From Ophiocordyceps camponoti-saundersi (nom. inval.) (lineage: Eukaryota; Ascomycota; Sordariomycetes; Hypocreales; Ophiocordycipitaceae), in contig PDHQ01000044.1 in the NCBI GenBank assembly GCA_003339415.1, positions 146,068-210,067 of the forward strand: DNA of 64,000 nt. Direction: 5' to 3'. A program made the position numbers and the translations under genes. How positions within the stretch are numbered: position 1 is the stretch's first letter; every line of letters begins with the position of its first letter. Under the pieces are notes generated by a model that saw nothing but the letters and a program-made list of their open reading frames with translations, was not told the origin of the DNA and ran no database searches. Below are positions 1 to 10,896 of this stretch, in pieces.

Positions 1-504
1 CTTGGCTTCGGTTTCGTCTTCACCAGCACGTTGCCGCCTATACTATCGAGTCTTCCCGAAGCCGACGTCGCCACGGCCACCGGGGCTTGGACGTTTCTCC
101 GCAACTTTGGCTCCGTCTGGGGCATCGCCATCCCTGGCGCCATCTTCAACACCGTCACGAGCAAAGCAGCTCGGCGTATTTCGGACGCCAAGGTACGGCG
201 TCTTCTCGTCGACGGCGGTGCGTATGAACACGCCACGAGAGCCTTCATGCGCTCTCTCGATGCCAATCCCTCCCTCAAGGCCGAGGTGATACAAGTCTAC
301 GTAGACGGATTGCGAATCGTGTGGCAAGCGTCGATCGCCTTTGCCGTCTTGGCCTTTGCCTTGGCTCTCTTCGTTCCCACTCTGGAGTTGCGGAGGGAGC
401 TCGAGACGGAATACGGCCTGGAGAAGAAGGGGAACCGGTCGGACGAGTCTGGGGACGTGACCTTGTCGGAGAGGGGCTCCGAGGGATCGTCATATGTAGG
501 ATAG
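1..504 (+). CDS. MFS transporter, C-terminal part (cut by window start)
   Basis: This is the 3' end of a major facilitator superfamily drug/metabolite exporter of the DHA14/TRI12 kind. The frame is open from base 1, so the gene begins outside the window and the ATG at 31 is internal. What is visible is the end of the transmembrane domain: the stretch around SLPEADVATATGAWTFLRNF is a typical loop/helix of fungal 14-TM exporters, followed by the helix ending SVWGIAIPGAIFN, a charged loop, and a last hydrophobic helix (about residues 102-122). A short acidic and serine-rich cytosolic tail follows. It lies head-to-tail with the ALDH gene 384 bp downstream. In a metabolite locus such a pump usually exports the product or gives self-protection; that role is inferred. 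The family call is firm, the substrate unknown. Confidence 0.85.
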   Translation, partial: LGFGFVFTSTLPPILSSLPEADVATATGAWTFLRNFGSVWGIAIPGAIFNTVTSKAARRISDAKVRRLLVDGGAYEHATRAFMRSLDANPSLKAEVIQVYVDGLRIVWQASIAFAVLAFALALFVPTLELRRELETEYGLEKKGNRSDESGDVTLSERGSEGSSYVG

Positions 505-888
505 TATGTAGGTAAGCTTACATACTTTTATATAACACGAGAGAGAGAGGTTATAATACGATGGAACATGAGGGGGGGGGGGGGGATATAACACGATCAG
601 GCTCGTCAAAGTGAAACAGTTTTGTTTGCCGTCTTACATGTGTGTAACGTCATGATCAGTCGTCGTTTTGTTTGTCGTGTAATACTCCGTATATATAGAA
701 GGCGATGATTCTCAGCTCTTAAGCTTTTGCTCACCTTTGATAGCCTCTAGAACAGACATCTAGAGTCAAGACAGAGAAGAGAGACTTGATCACTCTCCAA
801 GTTCAAAAGCAACTGACATCTCAAGCTAACTCAGAACTCACCAGATTAAACATCACAGCAACTCATCCGTAAAACAGCAAGACGGAAA
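505..888 (+). other. intergenic region, ALDH promoter
   Basis: This holds the terminator side of the MFS gene and the promoter and 5' UTR of the ALDH gene. Visible landmarks are a 14-nt poly-G run at 572-585, one copy of the dispersed 9-mer TACTCCGTA at 683-691 immediately followed by an AT-rich TATATATAG box, and a purine-rich leader before the ATG. I see no other gene here. Confidence 0.5.
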
Positions 889-2757
889 ATGGACTGGACA
901 CGGTTCCACAACATCATCGCCGGCAAGCCCCGAGGTGCCGACACGACTCGCTCGGGTATAAGCCCGCAGACCGAGCAACCGCTTTGGCCAGTCCCCGTAG
1001 CAAGCTCGGCCGACGTCGACGACTGCGTGGCAGCGGCCAGGGAAGCGCAGCCATCGTGGTCGCGGCAGACGTACGAGAGTCGTGTCTTGTTGCTTGAACG
1101 CTTCGCTCAGCTTTACCTTGACCATGCGGCCGATTTCTCCAAGCTGTTGGCTCGAGAGTGTGGAAGGACGGTGAGTCAAGTTTCGTCTTGTCTCTGCTAT
1201 GGGTTTTAGATTAATGACGTGCTTGTTACTGTCAAGGTTGAGAACGCGGCTATAGAAGTCTCTTGGGCTGCTCAATGGCTTCGCTATCCGTGTTTGTCTT
1301 TCTAACCAAGATTCTCCCTCGATGGCTCTTCATGAAATGGTCTCTGATTGGGGAGGAACAGCATCTTTTCTACTGCCGGAAGAACGTCTCGAGGACGAAT
1401 CCAAGGTGGTTACGGTGAGACATGAGCCTCTGGGTGTCGTTGCCGCCATCTGTCCGTGGAATTGTGAGTTGCGATTGCCTCCACTCAAAGCATCTCTTCC
1501 CTTGAAGCTGACGAGCTCTTCATCATCATCAAGTTCCAATCATGCTCGGTAAGTTCTGACTTGATGTATCGCGAGTTACGCATCGCTGACCAGTTCACAA
1601 GCCATCGGCAAGATAGCGCCGGCCTTGGCCACGGGTAACTGCGTCATTCTGAAGCCATCGTATTCTTACATCCTTCCTCTACATGGACATTCTGTCTTCT
1701 TCAGTTCCTTCGCTGACCAACGAAAAAAACATGACCAAAAGACCTTTCACCCCCTACACGGCCCTGAAGCTTGTCGAGCTTGCCCAACAAGTCTTTCCGT
1801 CGGCGGTGCTGCAAGCCTTGAGCGGAGATGAGCTTCTAGGTCCGATGCTGGTCCGTCATCCAGGAGTTGACAAGATCTCCTTCACCGGCTCTTCGGCTAC
1901 AGGCAAGGAGATACTCAAGGCCGGCGCCGACCAGATGAAGCGCATCACGCTGGAAACGTATGAGTCCTCTTTCCCCCGTTCCTAAGCCCTCATATCTGCC
2001 CGGCAGTCTTACGAGGAGAATACAGGGCTGGAAACAACGCGGCAGTGATCCTAGGCGACGTCGATCTGGAAAGCGTCTGTCCTCGAATCGCCGCCGGACT
2101 CTGGTTCAACGCGGGACAAGTCTGCATCGCGCCTCGAAGGCTATACATCTACCACGACATCTTCGACGACTTTGTGACTCGTCTGGCTTCAGCTACTGCA
2201 GACTTGACGCGTGATCTGACCGCCCGTATCGGCCCGGTTCAGAACCATCAACAGCTTCGACGGCTGACCGAAGCGCTGAACGCGGCTGCAGACGACCATG
2301 ACTTTGTCTCGGGTGGACCGAGGAAGCAGCCTGATGGTCTGTTTCTACAACCGACCATCTGTATAAAACCGCCGGCGGATTCTCGTCTGCTGCGGGAAGA
2401 GAACTTTGGTCAGTCTCGGGAAGAGGGAAACAGGCCGTATATACAAAGACTGACTAGACGCGCACATCTTTAGGACCTATTGTCTGCTGCGTTCCCTTTG
2501 AATCGATAGACGAGGCTGTTCGGCTGGCGAATGACGTCGACTGCGGACTCGCTGCCAGCGTCTGGGCTGCTGATGCCGATGCCGCGGCCTCCGTCGCGTC
2601 TCGGCTCGAGGCTGGTAGCGTCTTTGTCAACGGGCCTTGTCGGCCTGATCCGTGTGTTCCATTCGGCGGTCACAAGCAGAGCGGACTGGGTGTCGAGTAT
2701 GGGCTTGAGGGACTGCTTTCGTATTGCCAGTCCAAGGCTATTTACGTGTATAAATGA
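889..2757 (+). CDS. NAD(P)-dependent aldehyde dehydrogenase, eight exons
   Basis: ALDH superfamily enzyme of 464 residues; it oxidises an aldehyde to a carboxylic acid. I modelled the exons as 889-1170, 1237-1291, 1362-1463, 1534-1548, 1602-1659, 1742-1957, 2026-2408 and 2474-2757; phases agree and the sum is an exact multiple of three. Family landmarks in order: PWN then FPIML (the latter encoded by the 15-nt microexon), the Rossmann segment GNCVILKPS, SFTGSSATGKEI, the general-base glutamate in TLETAGNNAA (split by intron 6), the catalytic cysteine in NAGQVCIAP, EENFGPIV, and the C-terminal PFGGHKQSG. All catalytic residues are present. In context (P450s, SABATH methyltransferase, terpene cyclase) it is a good candidate for making the acid that is then methylated. 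That pathway role is inference; the enzyme class is secure. Confidence 0.88.
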
Positions 2758-3053
2758 TGTTGGTCTTGTTTCCTCCCCCCCCTTTTTACGTATATCATCT
2801 CTTGTATGGCATATATATCTGCAGTCGACTGTATATCCTCCTTGTTGCTCGTATAGATGACCGTATCTGACCGGGCTTACTCGGGCTTGAGCCCTTGTAA
2901 GTCGGTCGTCACCTGTCCCAAGTTAATATTGAACGAATGCTCCATGTTCAACGTCGCTTCTTGGCGGATTTCTCTATGTAATGTCGGCGAATTCATTGGC
3001 CAACTGATTGTCGCCGACGTCCGTCGATCCGAAGGACGAGTTCTGCCTCTTCG

Positions 3054-3129
<76 letters not shown>

Positions 3130-3296
3130 ACCCCCCACCCCCCNNNNNNNTCTTGGCGGCTTTCTCTATGTAATGTCGGCGAATTCATTGGCCAACTGAT
3201 TGTCGCCGTCGTTCTTTTTTCCGTTGGTCGAGTTTTCCCTCTTCCCCCCCCCCCCCCCCCTTCAATCCCTTGCTTCAACCTATCGTAGACTCCGTC
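2758..3296 (+). other. intergenic region with poly-C tracts, assembly gap and duplicated segment
   Basis: Between the ALDH stop and the P450 start lie a 76-nt poly-C run (3054-3129), a 7-N gap (3144-3150) and a second poly-C run of 16 nt (3245-3260). About 50 bp beginning TCTTGGCGG occur on both sides of the gap (2959 and 3151 onward), nearly identical, and both copies run on through a similar CGAGTT..CCTCTTC segment into poly-C. Long proline or glycine reading frames here are artefacts of the homopolymer. This is the P450 promoter, and it is unreliable as assembled. Confidence 0.8.
3144..3150. other. assembly gap (seven N)
   Basis: Seven ambiguous bases directly follow the poly-C run, marking an unresolved join in the promoter of the first P450. 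Confidence 0.99.
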
Positions 3297-4957
3297 ATGG
3301 CCTCCAACAGCTCGCAGACGATAACCCCGGCTCCGGCTGGGACTGTGTTGGACAAGTCCATCGTGACCAGCCTCATCCTCACCATTGCTGCCACCGTCGT
3401 CCTTGTACCGAAACTGATCGAGGTAGGTCTCTCGACACTTGTTCACCATGGAATCGTTCATGACTCACGATGCTGCAGGTCTTCCGAAATGCTCTCTCCC
3501 CGCTATCTTCCATCCCCGGCCCGCTGCTCAACAAGCTCAGCTCGTGGCCACTGACCATGGCAACGCTTAGAGGCACCAGGTCAGTGTCTCAGTCTCCCTC
3601 CCTCTTGCAACTCAAGTTGAAGCTCAAGATCAGTCACCACTTCGCTCGACAACTACACGAACGCTACGGACCGATAGTAGTGATGGCGCCGGGCATCATC
3701 TCCGTGGCCGATTCGGACGAGATCCGACGCATCATCCGGACCCAAGACTGGCCCAAGTCCGAAGCCATCTACGGCAACTTCCGACAAGACCCTTCTCGGC
3801 CGACGCTGTTGGCCTATACGGATAAGAAGGCCTATTCTCGGCGCAAGCGACTCATGTCCACCATGTTCGGCCTCCGGAGCATCCGGGCCATGGAGCCCCT
3901 TATGCGGCGGTGCGTCGCCGTGGCCGAACAGCGGCTGACACGGGCTTGTGAAGACGACGACTCTGGAGCGGTCGTCGTTGATATGCTCCAGCTCATTCAC
4001 GGACTGGCCATCGACATCATTGGTATCACTACCTTTGGCCGTAGCCTCGGCGTCGTCGAGAAGGGCAGCCATCCTCTTCCGACGCGTCTCAAGCAGGGCC
4101 TCAAGATAGCAGGCTGGATGCAGCTGATGCCGTGCATTCGCCGGCTTCCGCTGCTGCCTACTCGCGACCCGTACATAGAACGCTTCACGCGAGATACGGT
4201 CGAGGAACGACGACAGCTTCAGAGCCATGAGCCGGCATCGGATCTCCTACAGGGCCTCGTAGAAGCCAGTGACGATAGTCCCGGGTCTGAGTTCCGCACG
4301 TCGGACGTCCAGGATGAGAGCGTCGTGCTTCTGACGGCCGGCAGCGAGACGACGGCCAACGCCGAGCTCTTTACCCTGCTCCTCTTAACCCGTCATCCGG
4401 CCGCTCTCCGCCGGCTATACGGCGAAGTAGACGCTTGGTATCCGCCGGAAGAGCCGGAGCGTCAGACCGACTGCAGTTACTCGCAGGCCGGCATGGTCTA
4501 CCTACAGTCCTGCATCGACGAGGCCATGCGTCTGGTGCCCGGCCAAGCAACCGGCAGCCCCCGAGAAGCGATCCGAGACGAGACGGTGCTCGGCTTCCGC
4601 GTGCCTCGGGGCACCACCGTCTTCCCCAACACCCAAGAGGCTCACCTCGATGCTCGAACCTGGGACCGGCCGGACAGTTTCGATCCTGAACGCTGGCTCT
4701 CGTCCAACGGCGCCGACTCTTCGCGTCCCTTCTGGCCCTTTTCTGCCGGTAGCCGCGTCTGCATCGGCAAGCATTTCGCTCTGCAGGAGATGCATCTGAC
4801 GCTCGTCAGCCTCCTTCGTCGATTCCACTTTGAGCATGTGCCGGGTCAGGATGAGGAGACTGTGTTTCGCGTTGCACAGCAGCTTGCTGTTGATTCCTAC
4901 TGGATGAGGGTCAGGCTTAGGAAGGCTAGCGACGGCTTGCATGGGACGGTAGTTTAG
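3297..4957 (+). CDS. membrane cytochrome P450 (first of three)
   Basis: Microsomal P450 monooxygenase of 534 residues, with exons 3297-3422 and 3479-4957. An N-terminal membrane anchor (about residues 20-40, SLILTIAATVVLVPKLIE) is followed by the proline-rich hinge SSIPGPL. Further on are the oxygen-activation I-helix LTAGSETTANAE, the K-helix ExxR as EAMR, the PERW motif in FDPERWL, and the haem loop FSAGSRVCIG with its cysteine ligand, so every element needed for catalysis is present. The ATG was chosen because it gives the anchor and follows the second poly-C run. The gene is co-oriented with ALDH upstream and the SABATH methyltransferase 262 bp downstream, which suggests a shared pathway, probably hydroxylation or stepwise oxidation of a terpenoid or lipid carbon. 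I cannot assign a CYP family. Confidence 0.87.
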
Positions 4958-5219
4958 GCATAGTCTCTGCTTCATACGACGGTTATGGCCTCCTGCATAC
5001 GCCGGATATAGCCTCATGCATGCCATGCTCAGCACCCTTGTACACGTATATGAAGCGTTGGAGAAGTCGCCGAAATCACCGACAAGGCTATCGATCTTCT
5101 TCTTCTTCTTCTTCCTCGTCTGCAGCGCTGGCAGTCATCTAGGTTGTTGTGAAACTGCATATATACTGCCGTATATCCCTATATTCGTCTACTCTTACAC
5201 CACCATTAACCGGCTCACC

Positions 5220-6342
5220 ATGGCTTCCATCCTATTGAATACCGCCGTCTCTCCCGCTCTCGACGATGCCATCAACGTCAATGACGTACCCATGCGAGGG
5301 GGCGACGACTCCTACAGCTCTCACGCAGAGCTTCAGCGCGAGGCCGCTCTCCAAACCTTTCCCCTGTTGCGGAGAGCGACGGAGATGGCGCAAAAGACAT
5401 CTGATAGACTCACCGTGATCGAATACGGCTCTTCTCACGGCAATAACACGTATGTAGTTTCTCGTGTCGAACCTTGTCGTCTTGACCCTAAAGCCCGGCA
5501 GAATCGAACCCCTTGAAGCCATACTTCCCCTAACCCGGGCCTCGGAGGTCATGGTCCTTCTGAGCGACAGGCCTCAAAACGACTTCAACACGCTGACCAA
5601 CACCATCAGCGCCTGGGTCGAGACTCGCAACTCGCTCTTCCTAGCCATGGTGCCCCGTAGCTTCTACCGCCAAGTGGTGCCGGCCCGCTCCGTCGACGTG
5701 GGCTTCTCCTTGTCTTCCCTGCACCACTTGGATCGGCTTCCGGAGAATATGGACTTGCTCTCGGCTCAAGCCCATCAGGATTTCTGCCTGTTCCTCCGCC
5801 TACGAGCTGCCGAGTTCGTCACCGGCGGCTCGCTGGTCATATCTATGGTAGGCCGGTCTTCTTCGGGAAGGGAGAACTGTTCCGGGCCGATTGAGTCCTG
5901 TCGTCGGGCCATGAGACAGATGGTTGAAGCCGGTGTCCTTCCGGAGTCTGTCGCCGTCGCCTTCCGTATTCCGACTTACGCCCGTAGCGTGAACGAGATG
6001 CGCTCCTCTCTGCAAGAGATGAGCGACGATTGGGAGACGGTCGAGCTACGGGAGGAAGACGTCTATCACCCTGCTACGACGGACTTCAGAAGGCATCGTG
6101 GACAAGGTGAGGAGGTCAGTCGCCAATATGCTCATGTCATTATCGAATGGCTCATGGCCATTTGCGCCGGCTACTTCCTCAAGGCCGTCCAAGTTGGCCT
6201 CCCCGGACCGGAGTACTCTGACGCCGCGGCAGAGAGGCTACTGAACGAATGGATACTGCGGACGAAGCAGCTGTACCAGGAACATCATCTAGACGAGCCC
6301 GTCTATTTCTGCTATTTCCATGCCTTGCTGCGACGCAACTAG
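5220..6342 (+). CDS. SABATH-family carboxyl methyltransferase (SAM-dependent)
   Basis: A protein of 356 residues from exons 5220-5449 and 5502-6342. It matches the SABATH family (plant salicylate/jasmonate methyltransferases and their fungal and bacterial relatives), which transfers a methyl group from SAM to a carboxylate. Landmarks: the N-terminal substrate segment MRGGDDSYSSHAELQ (residues 25-39), the SAM-binding loop VIEYGSSHGNNT (66-77, equivalent to the plant DLGCSSGPNT), LSDRPQNDFNTL (plant SDLPxNDFNTLF), and the substrate-pocket segment FSLSSLHHLDRLP (plant SYSLHWLS..P). In the pocket segment the plant Trp is replaced by His, so the substrate need not be aromatic. A carboxyl methyltransferase beside an ALDH and P450s fits a pathway ending in a methyl ester. 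The family call is strong; the substrate is unknown. Confidence 0.85.
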
Positions 6343-7554
6343 GTTAGCTGCCTGTAACGCAGAGGGCAGCCCTATGCGCGCGGCTGCGTAGGGACAAGGG
6401 TTTTTTACCGCCAGTTAACTGTTCAAGGGCACGATGAAGTAGCTGCTCCCCACTTGCAACTCGATGGCTGGAATGGGATTCCCTCCAAAGCCGGCAACTT
6501 TGTGAGGCTGAAGCTATATCCGAGTTATACGGCTTTGAGTTGGAAGTGGCTACAGTTGTGTGTGTTTACAAGCTGCCTGTTCGAACTTGGCTTCGTCTCT
6601 TCACACCGGTTTCGTTTATATAAGTGTGAATAGGAACTGGATCTTTGTCAGTCTAGATTCATCTTGCAACCTGCTTTCAGGCTGATTCAAAAGTAGTTGA
6701 ACGGTTGCGCTAATATAGCGGCGTGAAGCAGCTCGTCCTTGTATTCTACTCGGATGTATCCGTACGGATGGTGGCGGCCTGTAGAGGCAGGCGCCGACGA
6801 GCCTGATTGGGGTTTAAATTGGCACCCGCAGGCCGGGTCAGACTTATCGTGGACATCATCTTTTTATCCCCCTTTTTAGGGCCTACAAAATTGACTCTCT
6901 TCTGGCCGACGCATCTGCTATCCTATTCATCTACGGAATAGCGCGGTTATCAGTGTCTTGATCCAAGACTTGCAGCTCAAGTCATCAGTGCCGAGCGGCA
7001 GTGACATGTTTCACTGTCGCAGATGAGATGCAGAAACCCTATAAGGGAATGACCTTGTCACATTCTGTGCATGCGGCGTGAAACATACTTTAGCCATTTC
7101 CGGATCTTTGAATCCGGCAGTCCATTAGTTTCCGTATAGGTGGTAGTGGTAACGATGCCTCTCTCTCTCTCTCTCTCTTCCGCTGTCAACCCTTGTCCAG
7201 CTTCAAAGCATCTCCCTCCCCCCTCTCCAGTTTGGAAACACATCTCAAGTTGAATGAAGCAAGACGAAGAGATGAATCTATAAGAGACGGGAGTTGAATA
7301 AAATCACCGTAACTACCTAGACGGTAGAGACGGTTGTACCCATTGTTAGAAGGACCTCTTTGAGACATTCACTTAAACCAACTCGACTGTTGGCCAGCAA
7401 GCTTTTAAACTCTCAGCACTTACACACTTGCACCAAGGCGGAAAAAGGGGCCAAAGCAAGAGTTGCCTTGCCCACTTAGAACCATGTAAATACAGCAAAG
7501 AAAGGTCGGCAAGGACTTGCATCCCTCAACGTCTCTTATCTCTACCAAAGCACA
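6343..7554. other. intergenic region, 1.2 kb
   Basis: No convincing coding sequence. It contains the SABATH 3' flank, a CT microsatellite at about 7159-7179, and the P450 leader. I see no RNA gene or transposon remnant. Confidence 0.6.
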
Positions 7555-8928
7555 ATGTCGCAGCCGATCCCGCAGCCTGCTGGCGTGCCCATCCTGGGCA
7601 ACGTCCTGGACATCAACCCCAACCAGATGTGGCACTCGCTCAAGGCCTTGGCTCAACAACACGGCGAAATCTTCAAAATCTCCGTCTTCGGTCACACCGT
7701 CGTCTTCATTGCCAGCGTCGAGTTGGCCGGTGAAGTCTGCGATGAGAAGCGGTTCCGCAAACACGTCGGCGGCCCTATGGTCGAGGTCCGAGCCGCCATC
7801 AACGATGCCCTCTTCACGGCCTATCACTACGAGAACATCTGGGGCATCGCTCATAGGATCTTGGCTCCTTCGCTGCAGCCCAAGGCCGTCGCTCGCCTCT
7901 TCTCCGGCATGAATGACATGACGGGCGAGCTGGTGGATCAGTGGAAGAGAAGCAGCCTTCCCATCAGGCCCTTTGACGGCCTGGGCAGGCTGACTTGCGA
8001 GATCATCCACAAGACCCTCTTCGGCCAGCGGCTCAACGGCCTCGACGGTCCGGAGCCGCCGTTGATTCAGGCCATGAAGGACTTCTTCGCCGAAACGGTT
8101 CTGCGTCCTACGCGGCCGCGGCTCGTGAACTGGTGGTGGCACGGGAACAAGCATGAGGCGAATATCAACACGATGCGTCAGTACGGTGCCGCTGCCTTGA
8201 ACTGGGGCAAGGATCACCCGCAAGAGCGCGAGGAATTCATGACGGCCGTCATCGCCGGCAAGGATCCCGAGACCGGCAAAGGTCTCACCGACACCCAAGC
8301 AATCGACAACATCGTCTCGAAGCAGAGTGCCGGCTCTACGGCACCTTGTTTGCTCACGGCCACGCTCGTCTATCTTCTCAAGAACCCGGAAACGCTGGCC
8401 AAGGCGCGGGAAGAGATTGATTCCGTCATTGGCCAGGGGGAGTTTGAGCACGCTCACATCGCCCAGCTCAAGTACCTCGAAGGCGTCTTCCGCGAGTCGC
8501 TGCGTATGGCTTCACCGGCGCCGGCGTTCAACGTCGAGCCGCTGGACAGCGATGACAAGAGCCCTATCCTGCTGGCCGGTGGCAAATACGAGATTGCTCA
8601 TAACCAGCCCATGATTATTGTCCTGTCCGAGGTCAACCACGACCCGGCAGTCTTCGAGGATCCGTATACCTTTAAGCCGGAACGGATGATGGGTCAGTCC
8701 TATGCTAAGCTCCCGGAAGGTGCCAAGAAGTGGTTCGGAAGCGGGCAGAGACGGTGCCTGGGCATTCACTATGCTACGCAGATGTGCATGGTCATCTTGG
8801 TTCGGTTGCTGCGGGATCTGGACTTTGAGATGACGGACCCGGCGTATGAGCCGGATATGCAGGGCTTCTTGAATGTCCACCCTGTAGGCTTTACTGTTCA
8901 GGCGAAGGCGAGGGCGACGAGGAAGTGA
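7555..8928 (+). CDS. CYP505/CYP540-like cytochrome P450 without reductase domain
   Basis: Single-exon P450 of 457 residues with no N-terminal membrane anchor: it starts directly at the PIPQPAGVPILGNVLDI segment typical of the haem domain of fungal CYP505 (P450foxy) and bacterial BM3-type fatty-acid hydroxylases. No flavodoxin or FAD/NADPH domain follows, so it needs an external reductase. ExxR is present (FRESLRM) and the haem loop is FGSGQRRCLGIHYA with the cysteine. The I-helix is odd: where the family has AGHETTS it reads SAGSTAPCLL, so both the acidic residue and the following threonine that normally deliver protons to bound oxygen are gone. Unusual chemistry (peroxide-driven, isomerase or dehydratase-like) is possible. 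A fatty-acyl or terpenoid substrate is plausible. The class is firm, the function open. Confidence 0.85.
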   Translation: MSQPIPQPAGVPILGNVLDINPNQMWHSLKALAQQHGEIFKISVFGHTVVFIASVELAGEVCDEKRFRKHVGGPMVEVRAAINDALFTAYHYENIWGIAHRILAPSLQPKAVARLFSGMNDMTGELVDQWKRSSLPIRPFDGLGRLTCEIIHKTLFGQRLNGLDGPEPPLIQAMKDFFAETVLRPTRPRLVNWWWHGNKHEANINTMRQYGAAALNWGKDHPQEREEFMTAVIAGKDPETGKGLTDTQAIDNIVSKQSAGSTAPCLLTATLVYLLKNPETLAKAREEIDSVIGQGEFEHAHIAQLKYLEGVFRESLRMASPAPAFNVEPLDSDDKSPILLAGGKYEIAHNQPMIIVLSEVNHDPAVFEDPYTFKPERMMGQSYAKLPEGAKKWFGSGQRRCLGIHYATQMCMVILVRLLRDLDFEMTDPAYEPDMQGFLNVHPVGFTVQAKARATRK

Positions 8929-9881
8929 GTAGTGGACGTAGTATGTATGGATATAGGCTTTTGCTCTTGGACTTGCGGAGTAGAGAGCCTTGATCTTCCA
9001 AGACATTAGGAAGGGAAATATATGAAATCACATACTCTCAAGCCCTTTCGGATGCTCGCTGATCATCTTGTGAACTGTACAGCTTCACGAGATTTTAAGT
9101 GAATAGTAAATCTAACCAATCTTGACCCGTCAAAGGGTGAATGGATACCGTTTCGATGGACGTACGTATGTCCCGGAGTCGCCCGCAAACTGAATAGGTA
9201 GGTAGGTTGAAGCGGAAGTGTCAAAGCACTTCAACAGCACAGACATTCCCACGCCCCAAGTTAAGCCTGAGACTTACTGCTAAAGTCCCCCGTGGGAAAA
9301 AAGGAAGAGCAATAAGGGGATGGAACTAAGACATTCCCCCCAGGCCTTGTCAGTCAGTGTCGGTTCCGAACAAGGAACAATCACGCAGTCGGAATCAAAA
9401 CGCCGTAAAAGGATTGAATCACAGCTGAAAAAGCGAGTGATAGTCGATGGTGAGTTTAGACCGTGAAATCTTAGCATCTTTAACTACCTACCTCTGTCTA
9501 AACCATGCATGCTTCAAGCCTGGTGTTGGCTTGCTTGGTGATGGTCGAGCTTATAAGTGGATCAGAGGCTTGCGACGAATGCATGTCTTACTCTGATTAG
9601 ACTCGTTCTGTAACGCTCTGGCATGCCGGAAGCAGACGTTCCTTGACCTGTGAAAGATCCATACCGAAAGCAGTTGTTAAGAAAACGCATCGACCCTCTT
9701 CTCGCTTCTCCCCTTCTCTCTATTCCCGTCTGTGATAATAGCGCAGCTTCCGGTCGTCGACGCCGACGAGACGTTTATAAAGACAGCCATGTTAGCGTGA
9801 TAGTAATCCCTTCCAGCTCGTCGTTTCCATCGTCGTTGTCGTCGTCGTCGTCATCGTCGTCGACTGTCCTCGCGCTCCACG
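8929..9881. other. intergenic region, 0.95 kb
   Basis: Holds the P450 terminator region and the promoter of the patatin lipase. Short TAGGTAGGTAGG and CTACCTACCT runs (about 9193 and 9484) and a GTCGTC trinucleotide repeat just before the lipase ATG (about 9832-9862) are visible. No gene seen. Confidence 0.55.
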
Positions 9882-10859
9882 ATGCCAAAGCTTCGGTATG
9901 GCTTCCCTCCGGAAGCTTTCGAGCCCTCTCGTCTTCCCGACATCAACACGGAATGGGTTCACCCCGATGACTTCAAGGCTTTTGCCAAGGCGTTGGCTGA
10001 ACCTGATTACCTTCCGGCCCCATCTCACGACGAGGAGTCGCCGCCAACGCTGAAGCAGCCTCAGCCGTCCAACAGGCCGGCCATCAACACGTCAGCCATC
10101 ACCAAGCGCTTCTCCGTCGCCGTCCACAACTTTACAGATGACGCCTCTGCCGTGGCCGCCGCCGCTAGGGCTGCCACTGGATCGGATCCCCAGCCGCCGA
10201 TGCAGTCTGGGCTGGTCAACACCAACAAGTCCTTTTCCAAGGCCAAGGACGAGTCCAAGACGTACCGCAAGGACAAGTTCAACGGAAAATGCGGTGTCAA
10301 CGACAACACGCGATCCAAGGACGAGACGGGCGAGGGTATCATCTATCAAATCACCAAATGGCCACTGCTCTTCTACACCCTCGCCTGGCTGACGGGCTTG
10401 AGCATCTGCTACTTCATCACGAGAACTTACATCAAAGCCTACGAGGCCTTCGTCCTGCGCGGCAACCAGAGGAAGCTTCGCAAGAACATGCGAAGGACCT
10501 CAAACTACCGTGAATGGGTCTCCGCCGCCAAGGAACTCGACTGTTACCTGGGAGGCCAGAGCTGGAGAGAGGAGAACACGTTTGCCTATTACAACTGGAA
10601 GACGGTCAAGAGGGTTTGGGATCAGATGCGTGATCTCCGCACTCATGCCGAGCACTACGAATCTACCGGACAGACGGCCAAGGAGGCAAAGGTTGCTCAG
10701 GAGCTCAAGGCTCTGGTAGAGGCTTGCGTCAAGTACAACTTTGTCGGCGTCGATAACCCGAGGCTGTACAGCCACACGTATTACGGCACGAAGAACCTGG
10801 TTCAGAACTTTATCGATGAAGGTGAGAGAGAGAGAGAACCCTCGTGACAACTTCTAGGG

Positions 10860-10896
<37 letters not shown>

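Noticed and set aside
2857..3461. Long proline-rich (plus) and glycine-rich (minus) reading frames
   Set aside because: They are translations of the poly-C run and cross the seven-N gap.
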